A stretch of 64,000 nt of DNA from Priapulus caudatus (Eukaryota > Priapulida > Priapulimorpha > Priapulimorphida > Priapulidae): NCBI RefSeq assembly GCF_000485595.1, contig NW_014577097.1:838396-902395 (forward strand). Reading direction: 5' to 3'. Position numbers and translations under genes: made by a program. Shown here one piece after another: positions 45,913 through 57,380 of this stretch. The first letter of the stretch is position 1. Every line of letters begins with the position of its first letter. The notes below the pieces were generated by a model. That model ran no database searches. It worked only from the letters and a program-made list of their open reading frames with translations, and was not told the DNA's origin.

Positions 45913-46834
45913 CTATTCACTGTTACCGTGTGCAACATGATCACGTGATTCCTCCAGCATACATACTTTCTCCTTAGGCCTAGGTGATTTCCATCTACCT
46001 TTGTTCTCAGCACGCCGTTGTATAGACTGCACGTCTTTGCTCTTGCAGCATTTACTTAAATGTCCAATCTTGTGACACTTGTAGCACTCCTTGTCTCTCG
46101 CAGGACAGTTGGGCGAATTCTGATAGTGTGTCGCCGATCCACAACGAAAACAATTTCTGTTTCCGGACGATCTGTCAGAATCATACCGACGTGTGTCAAC
46201 ATCAGGTCGACTTCCGAATCGGGCACCCGATTTCTGCCTGACAAACGAAATGTCATCTCGTTCTCTACCATACGTACCACCCTCAATGCTCGATGCTTGA
46301 ACCTCGCTTGTTTCTAAAGCTCGTGCTGTCGTTTGCAATCTCACTAACATCAAATCTTTTCCCTTTTCTAGAAGTTTCCTTCGAAGCTGGTGAGATGAAC
46401 ACTTCTCAATCACTTGGTCGCGTATCTGCTCGTCAATATTTGCAAACTCACAATTTTCCGCTCTGACGAAGCCGCATAACAAATTGATCGACAGTCTCTC
46501 GTTGCTGTGTCATGTTCCGAAATAAATGTCGTTCATACGGCACGTTTAACTGCGGAGTGAAGTAGTCATCCAGTTTCTTCAACGCAACACTGTAGCAAGT
46601 TTCATCCTCTCCCGGGTCCGGTATTGTCAACGTATAATAGATATCTTGGACTTGCATTCCGGCACAATGCAATAAAAGGGCTTTCTTTTGCTCGACTTTC
46701 TCAACTCCCTTTCCTTCCACGTAAAGTTCGAAAGCGCGGCGCCATCTTTTCCACCGTGCACCAACACTGGTCGGATCACCAAGGCAATCAAAACTAGGAA
46801 TTCCTCCCAAATCTGTTTGAATAACCTGAGCCAT
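45913..46834 (-). pseudogene. Element 2 gag, broken
   Basis: Frame 46,448-46,834 starts MAQVIQTDLGG and gives a capsid-like region; a shift near 46,460 leads into 45,913-46,482, which carries two zinc knuckles (CFRCGSATHYQNSPNC and CYKCHKIGHLSKCC) typical of nucleocapsid. Confidence 0.8.
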
Positions 46835-46871
46835 CTCGTTTAGAAATGTCCACTAGTGTCCGATAATTATC

Positions 46872-46884
46872 ATCTTCGTCGCCA
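46872..46884 (-). promoter_or_regulatory. Primer-binding site of element 2
   Basis: TGGCGACGAAGAT on the minus strand, two bases after the 5' LTR. Same tRNA-Ser type as element 1 with one base difference. Confidence 0.7.
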
Positions 46885-46886
46885 AT

Positions 46887-47052
46887 TGTTGTATTCGTCT
46901 CAATAACATTGGAGTAAACCAATCGAATTAAATCATCGAATTGAATCACAAACAAAGCCGGTCAGCCATTTATTCAGCAAGAAACCATCGCGCATGCGTC
47001 ACCGGATATTACATACAAATAATATAGAGGAAGCTACTATCCAGACACTACA
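46887..47052 (-). repeat. 5' LTR of Ty3/gypsy element 2
   Basis: 166 bp; contains a 13-bp tandem duplication (AATCATCGAATTG region) missing from the other LTR. Confidence 0.9.
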
Positions 47053-47247
47053 GCGATGATTTAAAGATGGCCGCGCCCAGCGTACACATGTATGGCAGTG
47101 TGCACGTCGTACACGACGTGTGCAGTCGTGTGACACAGTACCGACTAGTCTTACATGAAAGAGTGAGTTTTTTGGCCGATCTATGTGGCCGGTTAGTGTG
47201 TCACTGTGTGTGTGTAGCCTAGGTAATCATTTCATACCGCCTAGCCG

Positions 47248-49025
47248 ATGGAGTTTGTATGTCGTAGCAAGACTGTACTTGTTGACATCAATAAGAAGCG
47301 GAACACGGCCCTTACACGATTTAAACCCAGGCAGATCGACTGTATAAAAGCTTGTTTAAGAAGGGACACGATCGGTGTGCTTCCCACTGGTTATGGGAAA
47401 AGTTTAATCTTCGAGTCTTTGCCTTATTTTGTGCGGCAAGATCATCAATATGGCCAGTCGACATTTTAGAATAAATTAGTCACCATATTTTAGAACAAGT
47501 GAGCAGGTATAAGGACGAGACTATCCATTTGTCATAGTCACTTTTGGCACAAAGTGAAAGCAGCGATTGTTTGTTTAAGGATACTCTTAACCTTTTGCAC
47601 GGGTATTGCTCTAATGAAGATTAAACGTTTATTGACAAATGAATCGAATCAATCACTTGTTTTATTTATAGAGGAGATATATCTCTATGCTCAAGGCAAA
47701 AAATTTCATGAAATTTCCAGCACATAATTATGTTACCACAAAAATTTTGAATTTTTATGTAAAAATGGTATTTTGGATATTTCTCAATTACCAGAAACAG
47801 TGAGGATAGAAAATTTTCGCCACATGTTAAGCACAATATGTACCAAAATAGTGCATGAAGATTTTTCTTTAAGTTTCATATTTACCGAGAAAAATTAAAA
47901 AAACTGCCTAAAATTCAAGTCGCACGTTTGAATTTAAAATTTTTGCGAATAAAGAGACATAACTAATAAAATACGGCACTTAATAACATTCCCTGACGCA
48001 CTTTTTTACAGCAATATGATACCATTAAAACGAATGTAAAATTAAATTATTCCGAGTTGTAATCACAGAGAAATATCCATTTATACATCTACTAAGTCAG
48101 AAATTGGAACGGAGAAATAAGCGTTTTTCTGTCGTCAGCCACGGCTCACTACACATGTACGCGGGCAAGCAAAACGCTCTGACAGTTTACATGTACCGTT
48201 ATATGGAGAAATGAGCATGTACACAGGTGGCACATAGTGTTAGCCATCGAATAAAGTTGAAAATAAAAAATCGGTAAAAATTTTCCTAAAACCTTCAGAG
48301 TATCCTTAAACAATGTAACTACACATATGTGATTGGTCATCCAGAACAGTTTGTCGACAAACGAGCATTTTTAACCTTTCGTCGGGAAGCATGGCAACGT
48401 AACGTGTCACATATAGTGATTGACGAAGCAAACTGTGTAGTGCAATGGGGAAATGGATTCAAGGAGAAATTCACAGAACTGAAAAAAAAGAGATATATGT
48501 TTCCGATCTATGTTGGGAGGGCAGGAAGAGATGGCCAGCCTGCCAGTGCTGAGTTGTTCTTCAATGCAAGTGACATTGCGAGTAATGTCAAGGGAATGAC
48601 AGAGCAGATGCACAGATATTGTTTGTTGGACACATGCCAAAGAGCATATGTTTGTGAACACTTTGGGACTGTATATGACAAACCAGAGCAAGATCATCTG
48701 TGTTGTGACAATTGTGCTCAACATTGCAAGTGTGCATCGTGCCAGGACACGATACAAGAACAGTGTTCCGAACAAGAAGTCATTTCAAGGGATGTTTTAG
48801 AGTCATTAGAAGCTACTCTAATGGAGTATTTTGGGGCAGAGAATGACTGTTGTAAAGGTACCCTACCCATCTTTTGTGACTGGCTTAACCAGGTCACTAG
48901 CTGGTGTTATTGCAAATCAGTGTAGAGATATTGTGGATGCACAGAGTTTAAAGGCACTTTTTCCAACAATAAAGGACTGCTACTTGGAAAATATAGCAGC
49001 AATTGTCATTGGGATCCAGTGGAAG
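47248..49025 (+). pseudogene. RecQ-like DNA helicase pseudogene
   Basis: Three helicase blocks are readable. 47,248-47,560: N-terminal region with Walker A GVLPTGYGKS, then degraded frames. 48,320-48,480: IVIDEANCVVQWG (motif II, DEAN instead of DEAH). 48,500 onward: GRAGRDGQ (motif VI) and a Cys-rich zinc-binding region (CQRAYVCEHFG; CCDNCAQHCKCASC). Motif II runs almost directly into motif VI, so motifs III-V are deleted. A MITE (47,579-48,305) splits the gene between motifs I and II, and a shift near 48,890 changes frame before VIANQCRDIVDAQSLKALFP. RecQ proteins unwind DNA 3'-5'; this copy cannot. Confidence 0.8.
47579..48305. mobile_element. TTAA-flanked MITE inside the helicase pseudogene
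   Basis: 727 bp with tips GGATACTC and GAGTATCC, flanked by TTAA at 47,575-47,578 and 48,306-48,309; inner ends (AACCTTTT / AAAACCTT) also match. AT-rich, non-coding. A different family from 21,029-21,617. Confidence 0.75.
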
Positions 49026-49029
49026 TGAT

Positions 49030-51030
49030 GCAAGTGTAACTGAAATGATATGGAAGATGGCCAAATATGGAGCACTGGCCGCGCATAGAAGAGAAGTGCG
49101 CGCGGCAGAGGGAAAAGAAAAGATAACATGGTGGATCCGTGCGCCATAATGCAAGCCAGTACACGGATCCAAAGAAAAGACTAGGTGACAGAAAGTGTTC
49201 CTCCTCATGTGGCATGTACGAACCACCGCAGTACTGAGTATATATAGTATATTTCACGCAGCTGTCCCTTATTTCCCAGTCTGCTGCGCCTTGATGAACA
49301 GTAATAGTAGAGTCCACTAACTGCATTTGCACTTGTTAACGATGTGTATTTCGGAGTAAATAAGGCTACGTGTGTTGAAATGTATATTGAATGAACAGCG
49401 GTAAATTCGATGACATGCGGGCTGACATATTGTCTTCCCACTACGCATTGCGCAGCACGACCTGTAGCACGGTAGACTGTAGACGGTATAGGGGGTAGAC
49501 GGTAGACTGGTACGCTGCCAGTTCGCTGCATGTCTATGGAGCTTGTGACAAGGGCTTGGAAACATTGTAGGCCTATTTTCACATTTGACATGGATTCTTC
49601 CGCTCACTCAATGTAGATGAAATAGTTCTATTTGTATTTTCATTTTCACAATAAGTGCACGAAATTTAACGAAGTACAGCTTGTGATCTTCTATTTACAT
49701 ACCATATCGGATAGACACAAAAGTTTGCTTCGAACTGTTCGATTACCAAACTTAACCACTTTTCGAGTGATCGGCATAAATAGGAGAATTCGTATTGAGT
49801 AGTGATCGCCGTCTTCGTGTAAGTAGTCCGCTTCGCGAACGGGTATTGTTTCACTCACTATAATTGGCGCGAACGTCCAGAACTTGTTTTTACAGAAATC
49901 TGATTGAAGCACTGTTTCTGGACAGAATACTAGCCACATTAAAGCTCGTATAGCAGATAAACTTTCTGACCGTTCATTAGTTTTTAGTTGGGATTTCACC
50001 CGACTATAGGGAGGGAAACCGAAATCGACCCAATAACTCCAATTGAACCTGACATGCGCTGAAAAATAGGTCAACTTTGCCATGTCCCTGCTAATTACTC
50101 GTTGAAATCATTGATAGGTGAATGATTGAATCTTGATCATTTTGCTGGCTAAATATAAATATTGCAATAGATTTCCGTGTCAGCAGTTGAAATTGCTTAT
50201 TTCGGTCTTTAAAAAATTGAAATAGTTCTCAGAATTAGTCTGCAGACAAATCACTCCAGAAGGCCGTGTCCATGCGAAGGAAAATAGATTGCTATAATTA
50301 TGTTATTGTAGGTCATTGTTATGAGAAAAATATAATTTATTCCCAATTTAAGCCACAATTATTGTGTAACGTTTTTCTCTCTCTATCTATGGCCTCTCCG
50401 TGATTCTCTATCTCTCTCTGTCTGCTATACCATTGGCCGTGGTATAGGTTGCCGTTGTGCCATGCACCCTGACAGGGCCGTTACCACCCCATCCTTTATG
50501 GGTTCGATCTCAAGGATCGCGACGTGACAGAGCCATTCAAACACCCGAGCGCCGAGAAGGGGGGTGGGGTGCCGGTCGTCGAGTGAGGGATATGAAGGGG
50601 GGGTGTGCTGGTCGCAAAGTGAGGGATATGAGGGAAGGTGTACCGGTCGTCCAGTAAGAGATACTGAGGGGGTGCCGGTCACGAAGTGACAAGTAAGAAG
50701 TAAGCTTACTATTTATTAGGTAACGCTTGCTATAGCCTCACGTCACTGTCAACATGTAGTTGTGCATACTCGTTTTTTTGTATGATCACGATGCGCTGCT
50801 GCCACTCGTGAAGGAAACCAGGGATACGACGGGTTCATGTATGTTAAGGCGATAGCATGTATTTTCATACACCACCGACACCTCGATAATCAATATCCGC
50901 ACTCAACAATCAATGTCAAAATCAATATCAATATAAATGAACAACACCAACAATCAATATCAGCATCAGCAACCAACGCGCTCGTACGGTCTTTTGTGCG
51001 TGCGTACCGTCACACGTATTACTACATCAT
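49030..51030. other. Non-coding stretch
   Basis: No recognisable gene. A CT-rich tract is near 50,370-50,425 and a short minisatellite at 50,569-50,690. Open frames up to 130 codons at 49,205-50,083 show no family features. Confidence 0.4.
50569..50690. repeat. Short minisatellite, ~40-bp unit
   Basis: Four imperfect units of the form GTGCCGGTCGTCGAGTGAGGG...ATGAGGGGG (first 20 bases variable). Confidence 0.6.
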
Positions 51031-51032
51031 CC

Positions 51033-51485
51033 GTCATCTGTCACGGATATTGCCTGTAGTGGTGAGTTCATACAGCGTTTACTAGACAAACAACTGTACG
51101 ACTGCTGACACTGGTACTAGAAATCGGCGACACGCTTGTCGAAATCCAACAGTCTACGTTCACATTTTCTACAAATGCAGCATTCAACAACAGAAATCTC
51201 TCCGTATTTAAATAGTAATTTTTGTAAACCCTTCTTCTGGCCTGCCTCTGAATGGATGAGTCGATTCTGTGAACTCAGACCTGTGCAAACAAGGAAATTT
51301 TTCAGATTTAATTTACAAGGAGTAGCATCTAACAAGGCATCACTCATGTTTTGTTTACTAGCGTTTACTAGGCAAACAACTGTTCGACTGCTGACATTGG
51401 TACTTGAAATCGGCGACACGCTTGTCGAATAAATTTGTGTTCACCTGTCCCTATATCAAGGTTGTGAGAAGGGATGGGTACCAGT
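51033..51485 (-). repeat. Second copy of the DUF6589 first-exon region
   Basis: Direct repeat of 60,335-60,715. It encodes the same zinc-finger-like start (MSDALLDATPCKLNLKNFLV; CTGLSSQ; then CCICRKC) and keeps about 25 residues that the 60-kb copy has lost. It ends without the rest of the gene, so it is a truncated duplicate. Confidence 0.7.
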
Positions 51486-51819
51486 CTACCGGCATGCAAG
51501 GTCTCTTTTTTCCCGCCCTTCTCTGCCTATTGTTGGCAATTTCCTGGAAACTTCCATCGCAGAGGGGTACCGCACATTGTTCATTAATGATGTTAAGCAA
51601 CAGCAGCACGTTTGCTCCGAGCCAGACTTGAGTCATCACCACGCGCGATTCGACGCGCAAAACCGTCACACAACCGTAGCACGCAAACTAATAATCACTA
51701 CGCAAAATATAAACGTAAGTGCTTATACATGACAGATAAGTTTGGATAACCAATCACCTCGCTATACTGCAGACAGTCTAACTGACAAGCATCGTTAATC
51801 AAGACTTGCTGAAAGGTTC

Positions 51820-52483
51820 TTATGTACCAATTTCTGTTGCAAACTTGAGTTTCTGTTCTTCAATCCACTGGTGGAAGTAATGTCCATCTAGATTATTCTG
51901 CAGACTAACTTTAATCTGCGGAAAAGAAGCATGTTTTCGACCAGGTGATGGGTTGAATGGTCTGACACGGCGCAAGTCAGCTAGCATGCTGCGCTCATCC
52001 AAATCAGCATCTTTTTCCGTGTGCTTCTTGGATCTAACCTTCACTTTAGTCGTGGCATCAAAGTGCGAGGCTATCTCACTCACTCCCGCCAGTGCGCCGG
52101 TCCGGGATGTGATATTCGCCTCTGTTTTGTTGGAAAACATATGCTTGATGTTTTTTTTCACTTTTTTTACCAGATACTCAATTTGCAGGTCGGCTGGGAT
52201 GTGTGAGTCAATCAGACCTCTGGTGTTAACAAACATCCCATAAAACTCTTCATGGGCTTTCCTACTGGAGAGGATACACTCCTGATGCACAAGGAGTCTG
52301 ATTATCTCGTATGCATATTTAGAGAGATTGTTGTTTGCTTTAAACATAAGCATACTAACTTTTAGTAAGCTCAACCCTCTCTCTCTGTCAGGCAGTTGCA
52401 CCAAGTCGAGCAGATCATTGAATAACAGTCCAACTTCCAGCACCCTATGTGCTTATAGTACAGTTGATAAGCTCTCATATTAT
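51820..52483 (-). pseudogene. DUF6589 gene, exon 3 distal part
   Basis: 207 open codons (GLLFNDLLDLVQLPDRERGL; ANNNLSKYAYEIIRLLV; HIPADLQIEYLVKKVKKNIK) to stop at 51,820. Coding similarity continues upstream of 52,443 after a one-base shift (MRAYQLYYKHIG) up to the transposon edge at 52,484, so I read it as one exon with the piece beyond the transposon. Confidence 0.7.
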
Positions 52484-52794
52484 AACAATTGTGCATTTTA
52501 TGAGAAAAGCATGAAATTTCTAGCATAGTTAGTATATACCATGATGTTTATTTTCATATGTAGAGGGAAGTCAGATTTGACCTCTGAGGACCGTGAGAGG
52601 TCAAATCCAAGATGGCCGCCAGTCCACCGGGTCTTAATGTTCAAACGCGCTTAATTTTGGAACCAAACAGCGTAGAAAAACATTTAAGGTGTCGATTCCA
52701 ACTAAATTGGGGATGACCATTCATTTGGTGATACCTTTGAGATCGCTAGAACTCAAGGACATGCATTTAGGCCAAGGTCAAGGGCAAAATTTAC
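52484..52794. repeat. Left terminal inverted repeat of the 3.36-kb element
   Basis: Starts AACAATTGTGCATTTTATGA and pairs over ~300 bases with 55,543-55,846, with few mismatches. Includes CAAGATGGCCGCCAGTCCAC. A run of GACCTTGACC-like hexamers sits at the inner edge on the right side. Confidence 0.9.
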
Positions 52795-52869
52795 CAAAAA
52801 ATAAGAAATCGGTTGAAATTTGCAAATAAACACCCAGAGATGTAATTTCAAAATAATCTTAAGATTCCC

Positions 52870-55480
52870 ATATATTTGATGATCATTTTCAAGTTGCCAG
52901 CACTTGAACCCTGGCCAGATTCCTGTCCTTGCTGTTGACCAACCACTGTATGCTCTTGCTAAGGAAGTCCAGTGGACCTGGCCAGCCACTCACGGAGAGG
53001 ATCACTTTGTGATCATGTTCGGTGGTCTACACATCGAGATGGCAATGTTGAAGTTGCTGGGAGACTGGCTGGAAGACAGTGGTTGGACGAACGCCCTGGT
53101 ACAGGCTGACATTGCAAGTTCCGGAACAGCAAATTCCTTCATACATGCCAGGCATGTCACCAAGACACGCCATGTACACCAAGTCACAGCTGCAAGCCTT
53201 TATACACTCCTCCAACAAGCTTACAATGAAGACTGCACATCTGATGATACTGATGCCATGTACGCAGATAGTCCGTCTTTTGAGGAGTGGTGCCTACAGC
53301 CAGTGTCCACTTTGACTACTGGCATAAGGCCCTGTCATTGGTGCTTCTCTTGCTGCGGTCACTTCGTGAAGGTAACTTCCATCTGTACGTGAAATCCCTG
53401 ACGCAGATCATGCCCTGGATGTTTGCCCTAGATCACACGCACTACTCCAGGTGGCTTCCCGTACACATCCGTGACATGACGACTCTTGCTGAAAAACACC
53501 CAGATGTCCTAGCAGAATTCAAGTCTGGAAACTTCGTGGTGCACAAAACCAGCAACAAGTTTTCTGCTATGGCACTTGACCAGTTCCATGAGCAAAACAA
53601 TGCAATGGTGAAAGGTTCTGGTGGGGCTATAGGACTGACAGGCAATCCAGGAGCACTCAGACGCTGGATGGTAGCAAGGCCAGAAATTGCCAGGATTACT
53701 ACAGGAGTTTGAGGAACAGGCCATAAAGCAACAGGGTGAGGCTGTTTACACTGGAACCCTCACCATGACCAGCAATCTGGAGTGCAAGCAGCATTCCTGA
53801 ATGAGGTTAAGACACTTGTGACAGTGCTGAAAGAGATGGCGAATTCATTTCTAGAAATCAGCCAAGACCTACTAGTCATTAACACAAGGGACATCATGGA
53901 CACCCAAGTGGCTGAAACTGTGAGAAAGATTGAGACCCTTGGTGAGAAGCAAGGTTAGAACAGTGTACCACACCTGTCACACAGACACTTCCAAAGAACA
54001 AGTTGCCACTTTTCAGTAAGCCACCGGTCAAGATTAAGTCAAAACAGAAGGCACAGCTTGCTGAACTGAAGAGTGACTGTGGTCTCTTTTCGAGGCTGTA
54101 CATCTCCTGTCAAACTCGAGATGGAGACATCAACAATTTCTTCTCCCATGGAAACCAGGCAGCCCCGCCAGCTCTGTCAACTGGAGGAAAAATGCGGTTT
54201 GGGGTTAAAGCAGATCTACTTCGCTGCCTGGAATCAGATCTGCTCGAAAACAATAGTGTGCCTGTGGCTGATGCAACAATTTTCGATGGTGCAGCTGTGG
54301 TTCAAATGCTAAATCCTGGGACATCAAGAACATTTAAAGAGTATGCAAAAAGAGTGTTTGCACCATACATCTCTGCTGAACTCGAGAAATGCAGCCGCAT
54401 CGACCTTGTCTGGGATGTATACCTACCTGCCAGCCTGAAAGCCTCACTCAGACAGAATAGGGGAAAGGGCATCAGGAAAAGGGTGTCTCCTTCTACTGTG
54501 ATGCCAAAGAACTGGAAGGACTTCCTTCGAGTCAATGAGAACAAACCCGAATTATTTGCTTTCCTGTCACGCGAGGCTGTTCACATTCATCTAGCAGAAG
54601 GCAAGGAACTGTATGCAACAGTTGGAAGTGGGGTCCTGTGCTCTCCTGTCGAGTCATCATTGGGCCGCCTTGCCCCATGTTCACAAGAGGAGGCTGACAC
54701 TTGTCTACTTCTGCATGTGGCAGATGCTGTGCAAAAGGGTGACCATACGTACCATTGATACTGATGTGGTGGTACTGGCTGTGGCTTCATTCTGCAAGAT
54801 AGCTCCTGATGAGCTGTTGGTGGCCTTTGGTGTTGGCTCAAGCGTTCGGTACATAGCTGTTTACGAAATGCTTGCCACAATGAATCCAACACAGTGTCTC
54901 ACTCTCCCAGTCTTTCACGCTTTCACCGGATGTGACACTGTATCTGCATTCGCTGGCAGAGGAAAGAAGACTGCCTGGGAAACTTGGAAGTCTTTCCCAG
55001 AGGTGAATGATGCTTTCAGTGAACTCCTATGCATGCCGAGTGAGGTCAGTGAAGGATCAATGTTATTGCTAGAGCGTTTTGTGGTGCTGCTGTATGACCG
55101 AACCAGTGAGAGCACGGAAGTGAATGATGCCAGGAAACAGCTCTTCACACAGAAGTCTAGAACTCTAGAGAACAATCCTCCAACCCAGGCCGCACATCAA
55201 GCGCTCTTGCTACCAGGCCAACTGTTGGAACCAGGCATTGGTCATAGATCCAGAGATTCTAGAACCATCTGACTGGATCTGGACAAAGGAAACAACTGGG
55301 TGGCAGCCTCTTTGGACCACTCTCCCTAGGCTAAAGCAGCAAAATCGTGCCATGAATTGATCCACTGTCGCTGCGAGAAAGCATGCACTGGGCGCTGCAA
55401 GTGTGCCAAAGCTGCTCTGTGCTGTGTTGTGTGCTGTGTGCTGCTTGTCTGTGACTGTGCTGTGTGTGTTCTGTTCTGTT
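52870..55480 (+). pseudogene. Uncharacterised element-borne protein with FEN1/XPG-like C-terminal half
   Basis: One protein spread over several frames: 52,904-53,320 (VLAVDQPLYALAKEVQW; MFGGLHIEMAMLKLLGDWL), 53,310-53,700 (YSRWLPVHIRDM; ALDQFHEQNNAMVKGSGG), ~53,700-53,965, 54,003-54,758 and 54,730-55,272, then a Cys cluster near 55,365-55,450 (CRCEKACTGRCKC). The C-terminal half shows EEADTCLLLHVADA, then TIDTDVVVLAV, then FTGCDTVSAFAGRGKKTAW. This acidic order (EEAD..DTD..GCD followed by a G-rich helical hairpin) parallels the catalytic core and H2TH region of FEN1/XPG nucleases. Function as a transposition nuclease is inference. At least five frame breaks; inactive copy. Confidence 0.6.
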
Positions 55481-55542
55481 TTGAACATTACCAATAGGAT
55501 ATTTGAAAATAGGATATTTGATTTTTTGAACGTAATTCGACC

Positions 55543-55846
55543 TTGACCTTGACCTTGACCTAAATGCCTGTCCCTGAGTTCTAGCGATCTCAAAGGTATC
55601 ACCAAATGAATGGTCATCCCCAATTTAGTTGGAATCGACACCTTAAATGTTTTTCTATGCTGTTTGGTTCCAAAATTAAGCGTGTTTGAACATTAAGACA
55701 CGGTGGACTGGCGGCCATCTTGGATTTGACCTCTCACGGTCTTCAGAGGTCAAATCTGACTTCCCTCCACATCTTAAAATAAACATCATGGTATATACTA
55801 ACTATGCTAGAAATTTCATGCTTTTCTCATAAAATGCACAATTGTT
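55543..55846. repeat. Right terminal inverted repeat of the 3.36-kb element
   Basis: Reverse complement of 52,484-52,794. Contains CCTTGACCTTGACCTTGACC at 55,541-55,560, an inner tandem hexamer. Confidence 0.9.
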
Positions 55847-55977
55847 GTGGTTATCTGCTGCACTATTAACATAATCCTCTTCAGGAAGGGCAAGCACAGA
55901 CCTTGCCTGAACTTTTTTCAACACAACGTTCTGAACAGCTCCATTAGCCAACTTCAGCTGTATCACTGTGCCATCAT
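55847..55977 (-). pseudogene. DUF6589 gene, exon 3 proximal part
   Basis: Acceptor TGTCGTTTCAG then DGTVIQLKLANGAVQNVVLK and LALPEEDYVNSAADN to the transposon edge. Acceptor phase 1 fits a donor after exon 2 near 57,370 (TCAT|GTACAT) better than the AAG|GTTGGT one, so the exon 2 end is uncertain. Confidence 0.55.
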
Positions 55978-56036
55978 CTGAAACGACAGAATGCATATAT
56001 TTTTAATCTGACAGGAAAAAAGCCAGAGATGAAGAA

Positions 56037-56834
56037 CAGGGTTTCTTCTGAGGGAAAATTTAACAACGGAGGTAATAGCCAGTTTGGGGAAAAACGCGCA
56101 TGATGGATTCAAAGGCATGCAGTAGGCACGAATGTGGATTCAAAGGCAGACACATGGGGAGAGAGGTAGAAGGGGGTTCTGGGTGTCTCCCCCAGCAAAA
56201 TTTAAAAAATTTGAATGTCTTAGACTGCATTTGAGGCGCCCAGAAAATAAAATTTCACCTTTTAGTTTAAATCTTACTCTGTTAGCAGACCTACAAAGTC
56301 TCACGCATTTCGCGGGAGACTCACGCATCTGGACCTATTCTCCTGCACTCCCGCATACCTTACGCATTCTCACGCATTCACGACAGAGAAAAAAAACGAA
56401 AAAAAGCAGCCTGCGACACCCCTATTACCCACGTCCATGGCTGTGTGCGTCGTTGCTGTGTATGTGATTGCTGGCTGGGGCAGCATTGATTGAAGTACGG
56501 GGGGGGCGACTGCACTGATTGTTACAGTCGCATGAGCATGCTTATTGCTGTATAGGGGTGGGCACCGCTTGTAGGAGGGAGCGACAGCAAAACTTTCCTG
56601 GAATCGAGGAAAAAGCGGGAATGACACACAAGTGCCGGCATGCAAAAAGAAACGTTGCTGTGAATTTCATTACGATTTTCCATGTATATAGTCAGAAGCA
56701 CGTGGTGATCTATTCATTTTTGGATTGACACTATTTTGACAACTGCGGGTAAATACAGGAACATTTTCACAACGGCGTTGTTAAATTTGACAACGGCGGT
56801 GCGCCGCAGTGCCTCCTATGTAGAAGAAACCCTG
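56037..56834. mobile_element. hAT-like MITE, ~800 bp
   Basis: Ends CAGGGTTTCTTCT and AGAAGAAACCCTG; GAAGAA directly flanks both ends (56,031-56,036; 56,835-56,840). It lies in intron 2 of the DUF6589 gene. Contains repeated TCACGCATT motifs near 56,299-56,385. Non-coding. Confidence 0.6.
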
Positions 56835-57380
56835 GAAGAAGCAATCTTATTTAGAAGAAAGTTCATGAAACACTGAATAAGTAAATTTTGGTTTTAGGAC
56901 AGGTTACGTACAATGTACATGTACAGAGAAATGCGGGAGTAGCTTCCCTACTCTTACGAAAAAAAGCTTCCTGGTTTTCCATAGTGTCTAATTTAATTAT
57001 ATATTATACGCTGCACATCGGTTTTAGGTTCATCCATGATCACAATGCCGAGTGCCTAGCGGGGCAGCAGAGTATACCATTTTTTTGTAATTGTTTGGTA
57101 TACAATGTATACAGTGTTTGAACGCCTAGCCCCTTGTAGTCGCCTCTTATGAATAACAGGGATAACTTTAAAATCGACAGTGAATATTAGCACACTTCCT
57201 TATTTTGCTCGAGTCTAAACTAGAAATCTGGGGTAACAGATATTGACATGTTAGCCAGTTAGGTCAACCTATACATGTAGATGTTGACGCTAGCATTCGA
57301 ATACTCATTTCTGTGCAAAAATTAATACTGTGCACTGTCATATTTTATTTCCTGTAATAATCATATGTACATGAACCAAC

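Larger units (their letters stand above)
42242..47052 (-). mobile_element. Ty3/gypsy retrotransposon 2, full-length structure
   Basis: 4.8-kb element with both LTRs, primer-binding site, polypurine stretch and GCGAT duplication. Gene order gag, protease, reverse transcriptase, RNase H, integrase on the minus strand matches Ty3/gypsy. It shares the tRNA-Ser-type primer site and protein layout of element 1, so both belong to one broad clade (possibly Mag-like; inference). Frames are broken in several places. Confidence 0.9.
52484..55846 (+). mobile_element. 3.36-kb long-TIR DNA element with FEN1-like gene
   Basis: Two ~300-bp inverted repeats bound a single broken gene on the plus strand. It interrupts exon 3 of the DUF6589 gene. 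I could not resolve a target duplication (left flank CATATTAT, right flank GTGGTTAT). No known transposase motif is seen. The encoded protein resembles a widespread uncharacterised invertebrate family (from memory, not searched). Confidence 0.75.
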
